Source: Nocardioides sambongensis (GTDB lineage: Bacteria > Actinomycetota > Actinomycetes > Propionibacteriales > Nocardioidaceae). From it: a stretch of 64,000 nt of DNA. The notes under the pieces are model-generated. The model worked only from the letters and a program-made list of their open reading frames with translations. It was not told the origin of the DNA and did no database searches. The position numbers were made by a program, and so were the translations under genes. The DNA is taken from contig NZ_CP041091.1 of assembly GCF_006494815.1 (NCBI RefSeq), positions 992,001 through 1,056,000 on the forward strand. Reading direction: 5' to 3'. This document shows, piece by piece, positions 8,816 to 18,176 of the stretch (the first letter of the stretch is position 1; every line of letters begins with the position of its first letter).

Positions 8816-9205
8816 ATGAGGCGGGCTCCGCACGAGAACGTGGCCACCGTGCTGGTCGATCCCGCGGTGCTGCCCGACCTCGAGCTCGCACTGATGGAGC
8901 TGGACCTGCGGGTGTGGCCGGTCTCCACCGCTCCGATCGCGCTCGACGGCCCGCGACAGGCCTTCCAGATCCGCCGCCGACTGATCGAGGCACACCGCGG
9001 AGCATGGGACTGTGCCGCGGCGTGGACGCCGGTCTGGATCAGCTTCGGCGAGCGGTGGTACGTCGGCAGCGAGCCGTTGCCCTGGACGGCTCACCGCACG
9101 CTCTGGCAGGTGCTCGAGGAGCGGGCGGACCACGTGCGCTACCGCAAGCGCCTCGGCGGCGTCCGTCCGCTCGCCGTGCCGACCGAGGACCGGCGGGTCA
9201 GCTGA
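8816..9205 (+). CDS. Conserved-looking hypothetical protein, 129 aa
   Basis: I do not recognise this protein. It is soluble-looking, rich in Arg and Trp (VWISFGERWYVGSEPLPW), with no membrane segment, signal peptide or cysteine pair. A TACGGT -10 hexamer (8803-8808) ends 7 nt before the ATG, which suggests a leaderless transcript starting at the ATG and supports this start. It stands alone between a terminator and the KstR-controlled ligase gene. Normal GC-rich codon use argues that it is real. Confidence 0.6.
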   Translation: MRRAPHENVATVLVDPAVLPDLELALMELDLRVWPVSTAPIALDGPRQAFQIRRRLIEAHRGAWDCAAAWTPVWISFGERWYVGSEPLPWTAHRTLWQVLEERADHVRYRKRLGGVRPLAVPTEDRRVS

Positions 9206-9289
9206 GAGCTCGCCGGTGTCACGGCGCGACGCGCCCCCGGACCGAGCAGTGCGGCGCCGATCGGGTGCGCCCGGACGCTTGCCGACAAA

Positions 9290-9303
9290 TAGAACACGTT
9301 CTA
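9290..9303. promoter_or_regulatory. KstR operator upstream of fadD
   Basis: tagaacacgttcta is a perfect palindromic match to TnnAACnnGTTnnA. A TAGTCT -10 (9302-9307) overlaps its right edge and ends 7 nt before the ATG at 9315, so bound repressor would block the promoter directly. Confidence 0.88.
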
Positions 9304-9314
9304 GTCTGCCGGGC

Positions 9315-10920
9315 ATGGACACCCTGTACACCGGCACCCACAACGGCCACCTGATGGTGGCAGCGCTCAAGCGCCACCGCGACCGCCCCGTGATCCACCT
9401 CGGCGACGTGACGCTCACCGGCGGTCAGGTGGGGAGCGGATCAGCCAGTACGTCCAGGCTTTCGAGGCGCTCGGGGCCGGCACCGGAGTCGCCACCGCGC
9501 TGCTGGCGCCCAACCGACCCGAGGTGCTCTTCATCCTCGGTGCCGGCCAGACCCAGGGCTTCCAGCGCACCGCGCTGCACCCGCTCGGCTCGGCCGACGA
9601 CCACGCCTACGTGATCAACGATGCGGGCATCACGGCCCTGATCGTCGACCCGTACTTCACCGACCGGGCCGTGGAGCTCCTGGACAAGTGTCCCGGGTTG
9701 AAGCAGGTGCTGACCATCGGCCCGGTCCCCGACGCCCTCGCCGCCTGCGGCACGGACCTGGTGGCGGCCGCCGCCACCTACCGGCCGCAGGCGCTCGCCG
9801 CCCGCGTGCTGCCACCCGACCACATCGTGTCGATCACCTACACCGGAGGCACGACGGGGCGGCCCAAGGGGGTGGTCGGCACCGCGCGTGCGATGAACAC
9901 GATGACCCACATCCAGCTGGCCGAGTGGGAGTGGCCCGAGGCGCCCCGGTTCCTGATGTGCACCCCGCTGTCCCATGCCGGTGCGGCGTTCTTCGTGCCC
10001 GTCGTGATCAAGGGAGGCACGCTGTTCGTCACCGCTCGCTTCGATCCCGCCGAGGTCCTCCGCGTGGTCGAGGAGGAGCGGATCACCTCGCTGATGCTGG
10101 TGCCGTCGATGCTCTACGCGCTGATGGACCACCCGGACTCGCGCACGCGTGACCTCTCCTCCCTGGAGACGGTCTACTACGGGGCGTCGGCGATCAATCC
10201 GGTGCGCCTCAAGGAGGCCATCGAGCGGTTCGGGCCGATCTTCGCGCAGTACTACGGTCAGTCCGAGGCGCCGATGGCGATCGCCTACTTCCCGACGTCC
10301 GACCACGTCGATGCCGACGGCCGCCCCGTCGAGCACCGCCTCAGCTCCTGTGGCCGGCCCGCGGCCTTCCTCCGCACCGCGCTGCTCGGCGAGGACGGCC
10401 GGCCGGTCGAGCCCGGCGAGCCCGGCGAGATCTGCGTCGCCGGGCCGCTGCTGGCCGGGGGGTACTGGCAGCTCCCGACGAGACGGCGAGCACGTTCCGG
10501 GACGGATGGATGCACACCGGCGACGTGGCTCGCGAGGACGAGGACGGCTTCTGGTACATCGTGGACCGGACCAAGGACATGATCGTCACCGGTGGCTTCA
10601 ACGTCTTCCCGCGGGAGGTCGAGGACGTGGTCGCGGGCCACCCGGCCGTCGCCCAGGTCGGCGTCATCGGCACCCCGGACGACAAGTTCGGAGAGCTGGT
10701 GACCGCGGTCGTCGTCCTGCGCGACGGGGTCGCCCGCGACGAGGCGTCGATCGCCACGATGGCCGAGGAGATCAAGCAGGCCGTCAAGGAGAAGAAGGGC
10801 TCCGTCCAGGTGCCCAAGCGGATCGAGGTCGCCGACGCCCTCCCGCTCACCGCTCTCGGGAAGCCGGACAAGAAGGCACTGCGCGCGCAGTACTGGACCG
10901 GGGAGCGCAGCGTCGGCTGA
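9315..10920 (+). CDS. KstR-controlled acyl-CoA synthetase (frame broken twice)
   Basis: An AMP-forming ligase of about 535 residues once two lost bases are restored: one G in the run at 9431-9434 (GGQVGERISQYV) and one C at 10474-10476 (YWQLPDETASTF). Motifs are YTGGTTGRPKGVV, YYGQSEAPM, GWMHTGDVA, GGFNVFPREVEDV and the catalytic lysine in LTALGKPDKKAL. The KstR box and a TAGTCT -10 place it in the sterol regulon, where it would activate a sterol-derived or other acid to its CoA ester. It is not FadD19, which is a separate gene at 11871; I could not assign it to a named M. tuberculosis FadD. The gene is almost certainly intact in the organism. Confidence 0.82.
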
Positions 10921-10973
10921 GCAGGCGTGGCCCGAGCGCCCGGTCGCCTGTGTCCGCTCGGGTCCGCTCGGAT

Positions 10974-11006
10974 CCGGGCGGCGCGCGACGTACGCGCGCC
11001 GCCCGG
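10974..11006. terminator. Bidirectional hairpin terminator
   Basis: Perfect 14-bp stem, ccgggcggcgcgcg with its complement at 10993-11006, and loop acgta. It lies between the convergent fadD and echA19 genes. Confidence 0.75.
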
Positions 11007-11025
11007 ACTCAACCTGAAGCCAGGC

Positions 11026-11824
11026 TCAACGCCCCTGGAACTGGGGTGCCCGCTTCTCCAGGAACGCCCGGGGGCCCTCCTTGGCGTCGGCGGAGGAGAA
11101 GACCGCGGCGCCGACCTTCGCGTCGTCCGCCCAGCACTCCTCCTCGTGCTTGCCCTCGGAGTCGCGCATGGTCCGAAGGATCGCCTGGACCGCGAGCGGG
11201 CCGTTCGCAGCGATCATGTCGGCCAGCTCGTGGGCCTTGGCGAGGGCCTGCCCGTCGGGGACGACGTGCCCGATCAGGCCCAGTTCCTTGGCCTCCGGGG
11301 CGAGCAGCGTGCGGCCGGTCAGCAGCAGCTCCGCCGCCACGGTGTAGGGGATCTGCCGGGGAGGCGCACCGCCGAGCCCCCATCGGGTAGAGGCTCCACC
11401 GGGCCTCGGCGACGCCGAACTTCGCCGACTCCCCGGCGACGCGGATGTCGGTGCCCTGCAGGATCTCGGTGCCGCCGGCGATCGCGGGCCCCTCGACCGC
11501 CGCGATCAGCGGCTTGGTCAGCCGGAAGCCCTTGAGCAGGCCCTTGATCACGGTCGGGTCATAGCTGCCGTCCTCGAAGCTCTCCGACGGCGGCTTCTCG
11601 TTCGCGGTCTTGAGATCCATCCCGGCGCAGAAGAAGCCGCCGGCGCCGGTGAGGATGCACACGCGGATCTCCGGATCCTGGTTCACCCGGTCCCAGGCGT
11701 CCTCCATGATCCGCATCATCGGGCCGGACAGGGCGTTGCGTCGCTCGGGCCGGTTCATCGTCACGATCAGCTTGTGGCCGTCCTGCTCGACAAGGCAGTC
11801 GGGGGTGGCGTCAGCGGTGCTCAT
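11026..11824 (-). CDS. echA19: EchA19-type enoyl-CoA hydratase (frame broken by two lost bases)
   Basis: A crotonase of 266 residues after repair. The two oxyanion-hole regions are visible as FFCAGMDLK and [12 protein letters not shown]. The break is at WSLYPMG: the runs at 11377-11381 and 11358-11361 each need one more base to give [20 protein letters not shown], which is how I recall M. tuberculosis EchA19 (Rv3516) reading apart from one residue. EchA19 hydrates the enoyl-CoA of the sterol side chain. It is divergent from fadD19, as Rv3516 is from Rv3515c, and shares the KstR box at 11847. A TAGTGT -10 (11832-11837, minus strand) ends 7 nt before the ATG, so the mRNA is probably leaderless. 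Confidence 0.88.
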
Positions 11825-11846
11825 ACGAAGAACACTAGCGAGAAAG

Positions 11847-11860
11847 TGAAACGTGTTCTA
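11847..11860. promoter_or_regulatory. KstR operator (shared by echA19 and fadD19)
   Basis: tgaaacgtgttcta matches TnnAACnnGTTnnA at all fixed bases. It lies in the 46-bp gap between the divergent echA19 and fadD19 starts. A TAGTGT -10 for fadD19 (11859-11864) overlaps it; an identical TAGTGT on the minus strand (11832-11837) serves echA19. Confidence 0.88.
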
Positions 11861-11870
11861 GTGTCGCCTC

Positions 11871-13516
11871 GTGGCCCTCAACATCGCTGATCTTTTCGAA
11901 CACGCCGTCGACGCCGTGCCCGACAAGCCTGCCGTGCAGGTCGGAGATCGCGTCGTCACCTTCGCCGACCTCGAGTCGGCCTCGAACAGGCTCGCCCACT
12001 TCCTCCAGGACCGGGGGATCGGTGCGGGCGACCACGTCGGGCTCTACGCCAAGAACAGCATCGAGCACGTGGTCGCGCTGCTCGCCGTGCTCAAGGTGCG
12101 GGCCGTGGCGATCAACGTGAACTACCGCTACGTCACCGGCGAGCTGGACTACCTGTTCGACAACGCCGACCTGAAGGGCCTGGTCATGGACCGGGTCTAC
12201 GCCGACCTCGTCGCCGAGGTCGCCCCTCGGCACGACAGGCTGCAGACGATCGTCGTGGTGCCCGACCCGCTCGAGCCCGGGGACGCCAGCGACGTCTCCC
12301 GCTTCGGCGGAATCCTGCTCGACGACGCGATGGAGGGACGCAGCGACGCCCGCGACTTCGGCGAGCGCAGCCCCGACGACATCCACATCATCTACACCGG
12401 CGGCACCACCGGCTTCCCCAAGGGCGTGATGTGGCGCCACGAGGACTTCTGGCGCGTCCTGGGCGGCGGTGTCGACTTCATGTCCGGTGAGCTCCAGGAG
12501 GAGTTCTCCCAGTCCCGCGCCGCCGCCGAGGGCGCCGGCCTGGTCACCCTGCCGCTGAGCCCGTTGATGCACGGCGGCGCCCAGGCCAGCCTGCTGATGC
12601 ACCTCTTCGCGGGGCAGAACACGATCCTCGAGCCGAAGTTCGACCCCGTGCGCACCTGGGAGATCGTGGACCGCGAGGGCGTGCAGATGCTCTTCATGAC
12701 CGGTGACGCGATGGCCCGCCCGCTGATCGAGGCCTACGAGGAGGGCGGCTTCGACGGGCAGACCCTGTTCGCGATCGCCTCCAGCGCCGCGATCTTCTCC
12801 AAGGCGGTCAAGGAGCGCTGGATGAAGGCGTTCCCGAACGCCGTCTTCACCGACTCGATCGGCTCGTCCGAGACCGGCTTCCAGGGGACCGGCCTGCAGG
12901 ACGCCAGCGCGCTGTCCACCGACGGCCCGGTCGTCTCGATATCGCACGGCACGGTGGTCATCGACGACGACAACAAGGTCCTCGACCCGGTCGCCGACGT
13001 CGGCAAGGTGGGACGCACCGCCAAGGCCGGCTTCGTCCCGGTCGGCTACTACAAGGACCCCGAGAAGTCCGCCAAGACCTTCGTCACGATCGACGGCGAG
13101 CGCTACTCCATCCCCGGCGACTTCGCCCGGATCGAGGAGGGGAACCGGATCACCCTGCTCGGCCGCGGGTCCAACTGCGTCAACACCGGCGGGGAGAAGG
13201 TCTACCCCGAGGAGGTCGAGATGGCGATCAAGGCCCACCCCGACGTGTACGACGTACTCGTCGTCGGCATCCCGGACGACAAGTTCGGCCAGGCCGTCGC
13301 CGCCGTGATCCAGCCGCGCGAGGGGCCACCGTCGAACTCGAGGGGCTGCGGACCTTCCTGCGCTCCCACCTGTCGGGCTACAAGCTGCCCCGCGCGCTGA
13401 CGCTGGTCGAGCAGATCCCGCGCAACGCCACCGGCAAGGCGCAGTACCCCAAGGCCAAGGAGCTCGCCCTGGCCTCGCACACCACCCTCTCGAACGGAGC
13501 AGGAGCTTCCGCCTGA
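11871..13516 (+). CDS. fadD19: FadD19-type steroid side-chain acyl-CoA synthetase (frame broken once)
   Basis: After restoring one G in the run at 13322-13325 the protein is 548 residues, the length I recall for M. tuberculosis FadD19 (Rv3515c). The N terminus VALNIADLFEHAVDAVPDK is close to that protein, with YTGGTTGFPKGVMW as ATP loop, DSIGSSETGFQG, and the catalytic lysine in IPRNATGKAQYP. FadD19 makes the CoA ester of C24-branched or cholesterol side-chain acids, the entry step of side-chain beta-oxidation. The GTG start sits 6 nt after a TAGTGT -10 that overlaps the KstR box. The stop overlaps the next start (TGATG), so the two genes are coupled. Confidence 0.88.
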
Positions 13517-14622
13517 TGCGCACCCCCCTGTGCGATGCCTTCGGCATCGAGTACCCGATCTTCGCGTTCACCCCCTCCGAGCACGTCGCCGCCGCGGTCT
13601 CCCGTGCCGGCGGACTCGGGGTCCTGGGCTGCGTCCGATTCAACGACGCCGACGAGCTCGACCGGACCCTCGACTGGATGGACGAGAACACCGACGGCAA
13701 GCCGTACGGCGTCGACGTGGTGATGCCGATGAAGATCCCCACCGAGGGCACCTCCACCGACCTGTCCAGCCACATCCCCGAGGACCACAAGAGGTTCGTC
13801 GACGAGACCCTCCTCAAGCTCGGAGTGCCGCCACTGCCCGAGGGCGAGGGGCGCGAGGGAGTGCTCGGCTGGCTGCACTCGATGGCGCGCTCGCACGTGG
13901 ACGTCGCCCTTCAGCACCGGCCCGTCCTGATCGCGAACGCCCTGGGCACGCCCCCGAACGACGTGATCGCCGAGTGCCAGGCCGCCGGCCTCAAGGTGGC
14001 CGCCCTGGCCGGTGCGCCCAAGCACGCGCAGAGCCACGTGGCGAACGGCGTCGACATCATCATCGCTCAGGGCTACGAGGCCGGTGGGCACACCGGGGAG
14101 ATCGCCAGCATGGTGCTCACTCCCGACATCGTCGACGCGGTCGGCCCCCACGTGCCGGTCCTCGGCGCCGGGGGGATCGGGTCCGGTCGGCAGATCGCCG
14201 CGTCGTTGGGTCTGGGAGCCCAGGGAGTGTGGACCGGGTCGATCTGGCTCGGCACCGAGGAGTACCGCAACCTCGCCTCCAACAAGGGCTGGGAGACGGC
14301 GTTCCTGCGGGCGACCTCCTCCGACACCGTCCGCACCCGCGTCTACACCGGCAAGCCGGCCCGGTTGCTCAAGACCAAGTGGACCCAGGCGTGGGAGGAG
14401 GAGGGTGCGCCGGCCCCGCTCCCGATGCCGCTGCAGAACCTGCTCGTCGCGGACGCCCACAACCGGATCAACGCCTCGGGCGACCCGGACGTGATCTCGA
14501 TGCCGGTGGGACAGATCGTGGGCCGGATGAACGAGGTCCGTCCAGTCGCCGAGGTGATGGGAGACCTGGTCGCGGAGTTCGAGGCGACCGTGAAGAACCT
14601 CAGCGCGATCGCGGGTCTCTGA
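13516..14622 (+). CDS. Nitronate monooxygenase-family FMN protein
   Basis: A 368-residue TIM-barrel flavoprotein of the 2-nitropropane dioxygenase/nitronate monooxygenase family. FMN/phosphate-binding features are IIAQGYEAGGHTGE, the histidine of which is the usual catalytic-region residue, and VLGAGGIGSGRQIAA. It overlaps the stop of fadD19 by one base and so belongs to the KstR-controlled unit. Related proteins in sterol catabolism include IpdC, but the N terminus here does not resemble it, so I keep the broad family name. A role as a CoA-thioester-acting oxidoreductase in sterol breakdown is inference from operon context. Confidence 0.82.
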   Translation: MRTPLCDAFGIEYPIFAFTPSEHVAAAVSRAGGLGVLGCVRFNDADELDRTLDWMDENTDGKPYGVDVVMPMKIPTEGTSTDLSSHIPEDHKRFVDETLLKLGVPPLPEGEGREGVLGWLHSMARSHVDVALQHRPVLIANALGTPPNDVIAECQAAGLKVAALAGAPKHAQSHVANGVDIIIAQGYEAGGHTGEIASMVLTPDIVDAVGPHVPVLGAGGIGSGRQIAASLGLGAQGVWTGSIWLGTEEYRNLASNKGWETAFLRATSSDTVRTRVYTGKPARLLKTKWTQAWEEEGAPAPLPMPLQNLLVADAHNRINASGDPDVISMPVGQIVGRMNEVRPVAEVMGDLVAEFEATVKNLSAIAGL

Positions 14623-14644
14623 CCGGCGTACGCCGAGACCCCGC

Positions 14645-14684
14645 ACGACGAAGGCGCCGGCCACGTGGCCGGCGCCTTCGTCGT
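14645..14684. terminator. 40-bp perfect palindrome, bidirectional terminator
   Basis: Two 20-bp arms with no spacer, the left arm acgacgaaggcgccggccac being exactly complementary to 14665-14684. It lies between the convergent nitronate monooxygenase and fadE27 genes and would fold identically in both transcripts. Confidence 0.8.
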
Positions 14685-14690
14685 ACTCGC

Positions 14691-15743
14691 TCAGCCGGCG
14701 GCGGCGAAGCCGCGCCCGATGGCCAGGGCCTGCTCGGTGGCGCCGCCGAAGAGGAACTCGAACCGCTTGCCGGCGGTGAAGTAGCGGTGCGCCTCGCCGT
14801 CGAGGTCGATGCCGACGCCGCCGTGGACATGCACCGTGGTGTGCGCCAAGCGGTGCCCGGCGTCGGCGGCCCACAGCTTCGCGGTGGCGGCCTCCTGGGC
14901 GGCGGGGAGGCCCTCCGCGAGGCGCCACACCGCCTGCCACAGGGTCAGCCGCTGGGCCAGGACGTCGATGAAGCCGTCGGCCAGCCGCTGGGAGACCGCC
15001 TGGAAGGTGCCGATCGGTCGTCCGAACTGCTCCCGGGTCTTCGCGTACTCCGCGGTGAGCCGGAGCGCGCCCTCGGTGACCCCGAGCTGCTCCGCGGCGG
15101 CGCAGGTGATCAGGAGCTCGGCGAGCCGTTCCGCCGCAGCCTCGTCCCCGACCCGCTGGGCGGGAGCCCCGCGGAACGTCACCAGCGCGGCGACGTCGCC
15201 GTCGCTGGTCCTCTGCGCGACGCGCTCCACTCCGTCCGCGTCCGCGTCCACCAGGTGCACGCCGAGCCCGTCCGGACCGGTCGCGGTCACCAGGAACGCC
15301 TCGGCCACCATCCCGGCCCGGACCAGGGTCTTCACCCCGGTCAGCGCACCGTCGGCCTCGGCCCGCACCGTCGGCGTACCGGGCAGGTGTGAGCGCTCCT
15401 CGGCGACCGCCGCGGTGAAGATCCGGTCTCCGAGCTCGATCTCCGTGCCGGCGAGCAGGGCGGTGCAGGCGCCGTGCACGGCCAGCGGCACGGGGGCGAC
15501 CCGCCTGCCGACCTCGACGAGGACGCGGGCGAGCTCGATCAGGCCCAGCCCGGCGCCGCCCTGTCGCTCGGGGACGTGCAGCGAGAGCAGACCGGCGTCG
15601 CTGAGATCGGCCCAGAGCGCCCGGTCGAACCGGTCGCCCGCGGCCTCCACCTGCTTCAGGCGGTCGTTGGTGGTCCGGTCGGCCAGGATCCGGGCGGCCA
15701 GGTCGGCGGCCTCGTCCTGCTCGGGGGTGAAGAGGAAGTCCAT
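14691..15743 (-). CDS. fadE27: FadE27-type acyl-CoA dehydrogenase subunit
   Basis: A 350-residue acyl-CoA dehydrogenase with the family's C-terminal helical domain (TAEYAKTREQFGRPIGTFQAV, then HTTVHVHGGVGIDLDGE). The sequence follows M. tuberculosis FadE27 (Rv3505, ChsE5) in layout and in the HVHGGVG motif. FadE26 and FadE27 form an alpha2beta2 heterotetramer (ChsE4-ChsE5) that oxidises sterol side-chain acyl-CoA esters; neither works alone. The ATG at 15743 lies 27 nt after the fadE26 stop, on the same strand, with the gene order of that pair conserved. Transcription starts at the KstR-controlled promoter upstream of fadE26. Confidence 0.88.
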   Translation of the reverse strand: MDFLFTPEQDEAADLAARILADRTTNDRLKQVEAAGDRFDRALWADLSDAGLLSLHVPERQGGAGLGLIELARVLVEVGRRVAPVPLAVHGACTALLAGTEIELGDRIFTAAVAEERSHLPGTPTVRAEADGALTGVKTLVRAGMVAEAFLVTATGPDGLGVHLVDADADGVERVAQRTSDGDVAALVTFRGAPAQRVGDEAAAERLAELLITCAAAEQLGVTEGALRLTAEYAKTREQFGRPIGTFQAVSQRLADGFIDVLAQRLTLWQAVWRLAEGLPAAQEAATAKLWAADAGHRLAHTTVHVHGGVGIDLDGEAHRYFTAGKRFEFLFGGATEQALAIGRGFAAAG

Positions 15744-15770
15744 CGGGTTTCTCCGTCGTGACGTGGGTGG

Positions 15771-16967
15771 TCAGGCGCGCTTCGCGGCGGGCAGGCCCAG
15801 GCCCACATAGCCGATGATGTCGCGCTGGATCTCGTTGGTGCCGCCGCCGAAGGTCATCACCAGCGACGACCGGTGGAACCTCTCGAGACGGCCGGCGAGG
15901 ACGGCGCCGGGGGAGTCGGCGGTCACGCCCGCGTGCGGACCCACGATCTCCATCAGGCTGCGGTAGACCTCGGTCGCCAGCTCCGAGCCGTAGATCTTGG
16001 TGGCGGACGCCTCGGCGGGTGACAGCGCGACGCCGTGGTCGGCGTCGGCGGCCAGCTTCCAGTTGACCAGGGTGAGCGCTTCGATCCGGGCGTGCGCGCG
16101 GCCCAGGGCGATCTGCACCCACTCGGTGTCGATCACCCGACCGCCGTCGGGGTTGCGGGTCTGCGCGGCCCACTCCTTGACCAGGGTGAGGGAGTGCTGC
16201 AACGGCGCGGCGGAGGTCAGCGCGACGCGCTCGTGGTTGAGCTGGTTGGTCATCAGGGCCCAGCCGCCACCGCGCTCGCCGACGAGGTTGTCGGCCGGCA
16301 CCCGCACGTCGGAGTAGTACGTCGCCGAGGTGTGCACGCCGGCGACGGTGTGCACGGGCGTGTAGGAGAACCCCTCGGCGTCGGCCGGCACCAGGATCAT
16401 CGACAGCCCCTTGTGCCGGGGTGCCTCGGGCTCGGTCCGGCAGGCCATCCAGATCCAGTCGGCGTACTGGATCAGCGACGTCCACATCTTCTGTCCGTCG
16501 ATCACCCACTCGCCGGCGCTCTCGTCCAGGGTCGCCCTGGTCCTCAGCGAGGCGAGGTCGGTGCCGGACCCGGGCTCGGAGTAGCCGATCGAGAAGTGCA
16601 GCTGGCCGGCGAGGATCTTCGGCAGGAAGTGGTCCTTCTGCTCGTCGCTGCCGAACCGCATGATCGTGGGCCCGACCGTGTTCAGGGTAAGGTAGGGGAT
16701 CGGCACCCCGGCGATCGCCGCGGCGTCGGTGAAGATCAGCTGCTCCACCATCGAGCGGGCCTGACCGCCGTACTCCTTGGGCCACCCGATGCCGAGCCAA
16801 CCGTCCGCGCCGATCTGGGCGATCACCTTCTTGTAGACCCCGGCCTCACCGAACTCGCCGGTGGCCGAGGCCAGCCCGGCTCGGATCTCGGGAGTCACCA
16901 GATCGGCGAAGTAGGCGCGGAGCTCCTCCCGCAGCGCGATCTGCTGAGGTTCCAGTGCGAGGTGCAT
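15771..16967 (-). CDS. fadE26: FadE26-type acyl-CoA dehydrogenase subunit
   Basis: A 398-residue acyl-CoA dehydrogenase. Recognisable pieces are GWPKEYGGQARSMVEQLIF, HFSIGYSEPGSGTDLASL (the FAD/substrate loop), NQLNHERVAL and FGGGTNEIQRDIIG at the C terminus; these match FadE26 (Rv3504, ChsE4) closely. It pairs with FadE27 to desaturate the sterol side-chain CoA ester. ATG 16967 has the ribosome site caggaga 8 nt upstream. It diverges from kshA across the KstR box at 17013, so ring and side-chain attack are co-repressed. Confidence 0.9.
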   Translation of the reverse strand: MHLALEPQQIALREELRAYFADLVTPEIRAGLASATGEFGEAGVYKKVIAQIGADGWLGIGWPKEYGGQARSMVEQLIFTDAAAIAGVPIPYLTLNTVGPTIMRFGSDEQKDHFLPKILAGQLHFSIGYSEPGSGTDLASLRTRATLDESAGEWVIDGQKMWTSLIQYADWIWMACRTEPEAPRHKGLSMILVPADAEGFSYTPVHTVAGVHTSATYYSDVRVPADNLVGERGGGWALMTNQLNHERVALTSAAPLQHSLTLVKEWAAQTRNPDGGRVIDTEWVQIALGRAHARIEALTLVNWKLAADADHGVALSPAEASATKIYGSELATEVYRSLMEIVGPHAGVTADSPGAVLAGRLERFHRSSLVMTFGGGTNEIQRDIIGYVGLGLPAAKRA

Positions 16968-17012
16968 GTCAGTGATCTCCTGAGCCGTGGCTTGTCTCCG
17001 TGCGAGCAAAAC

Positions 17013-17026
17013 TATAACGTGTTCTA
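17013..17026. promoter_or_regulatory. KstR operator (fadE26 / kshA)
   Basis: tataacgtgttcta matches TnnAACnnGTTnnA. It ends one base before the kshA start codon at 17028. A TAACGT -10 (17015-17020) is contained entirely within it, 7 nt before the ATG, which implies a leaderless kshA mRNA and direct promoter occlusion by KstR. Confidence 0.85.
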
Positions 17027-17027
17027 C

Positions 17028-18176
17028 ATGAGCGACACCCGGATGTTGGACCAGGGGACCGCGCCCGAGCGGTTCGCACGTGGTTGGCACTGCCTCGGGC
17101 TGGCATCGGCGTTCGCCGACGGCAAGCCGCACGCGATCCAGGGCTTCGGCACCAAGCTCGTGGTGTGGCAGGACAGCAAGGGCGAGCTCAACGTGCTCGA
17201 CGGCTACTGCCGGCACATGGGTGGCGACCTGACCCAGGGTGAGGTCAAGGGCGACGAGATCGCCTGCCCGTTCCACGACTGGCGGTGGGGAGGCGACGGC
17301 AAGTGCAAGGAGATCCCGTACGCGCGCCGGGTCCCGCTGCGTGCCCGCACCCAGCGCTACGAGACCGCGGTGGTCAACGACCAGCTGCTGGTCTGGCACG
17401 ACGTCCAGGGCTCCAAGGCCGACCGGGAGATCCTCCCGCCGCAGCTGCCCGGCGTGGCCGAGGGTGAGTACACCGACTGGGTGTGGAACACCGAGGAGAT
17501 CATCGGCTCCCACTGCCGGGAGCTGATCGACAACGTGGTCGACATGGCGCACTTCTACTACGTGCACTTCGCCTTCCCGACCAGCTTCCGCAACGTCTTC
17601 GAAGGCACCGAGGCGACCCAGTTCATGGAGTCGAAGGGCCGGCCCGACAAGGCCGACGGCGGCTACGGCGACTCCGACCTGTTCCTCCGGTCCGAGGCGC
17701 GGTACTACGGGCCGGCGTACATGATCAACTGGCTGGACACCGACTACAAGGGCTTCAACACCGAGGTCGTGCTGATCAACTGCCACGTGCCCACCGGCCC
17801 GGACTCGTTCACGCTGCACTACGGCATCACCGTGAAGAAGCCGGAGGGGATGGACGACGCGACGGCCGACTTCATCGCCAAGAAGTACGCCGACATGTTC
17901 GGCAGCGGCTTCCTCCAGGACGTGCACATCTGGAAGAACAAGGTGCCCGTGCAGAATCCGCTGCTCTGCGAGGAGGACGGACCGGTCTACCAGCTGCGCC
18001 GCTGGTACGAGCAGTTCTACGTCGACGTCGACGACATCGACCCGGAGATGACCGACCGCTTCGAGTTCGAGGTCGACACCACCAAGGCCAACGAGTACTG
18101 GCAGGCCGAGGTCGCCGACAACCTGGCGAAGAAGGCCGAGCAGGACGCGGCCGCCGGGGTCCCGGCGGGGCACTGA
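17028..18176 (+). CDS. kshA: 3-ketosteroid 9-alpha-hydroxylase, oxygenase component KshA
   Basis: A 382-residue Rieske non-heme iron oxygenase. The Rieske [2Fe-2S] ligands are in CRHMGG and CPFHDW, 17 residues apart; the mononuclear iron site is in DNVVDMAHFYYVHFAFP. KshA hydroxylates C9 of 4-androstene-3,17-dione or 1,4-diene analogues, and with KstD activity causes ring B to open. The length and motifs match known KshA proteins (Rv3526 is 386 residues). It needs a reductase, KshB, found two genes downstream. Its start codon abuts the KstR box. The stop overlaps the next start (TGATG). Confidence 0.93.
   Translation: MSDTRMLDQGTAPERFARGWHCLGLASAFADGKPHAIQGFGTKLVVWQDSKGELNVLDGYCRHMGGDLTQGEVKGDEIACPFHDWRWGGDGKCKEIPYARRVPLRARTQRYETAVVNDQLLVWHDVQGSKADREILPPQLPGVAEGEYTDWVWNTEEIIGSHCRELIDNVVDMAHFYYVHFAFPTSFRNVFEGTEATQFMESKGRPDKADGGYGDSDLFLRSEARYYGPAYMINWLDTDYKGFNTEVVLINCHVPTGPDSFTLHYGITVKKPEGMDDATADFIAKKYADMFGSGFLQDVHIWKNKVPVQNPLLCEEDGPVYQLRRWYEQFYVDVDDIDPEMTDRFEFEVDTTKANEYWQAEVADNLAKKAEQDAAAGVPAGH

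Noticed and set aside
13516..14622. IpdC (HIP-CoA pathway) for the nitronate monooxygenase-like protein
   Set aside because: Same broad family, but the N terminus and internal segments do not resemble IpdC as I recall it, and the gene is coupled to fadD19 rather than to ring C/D genes.
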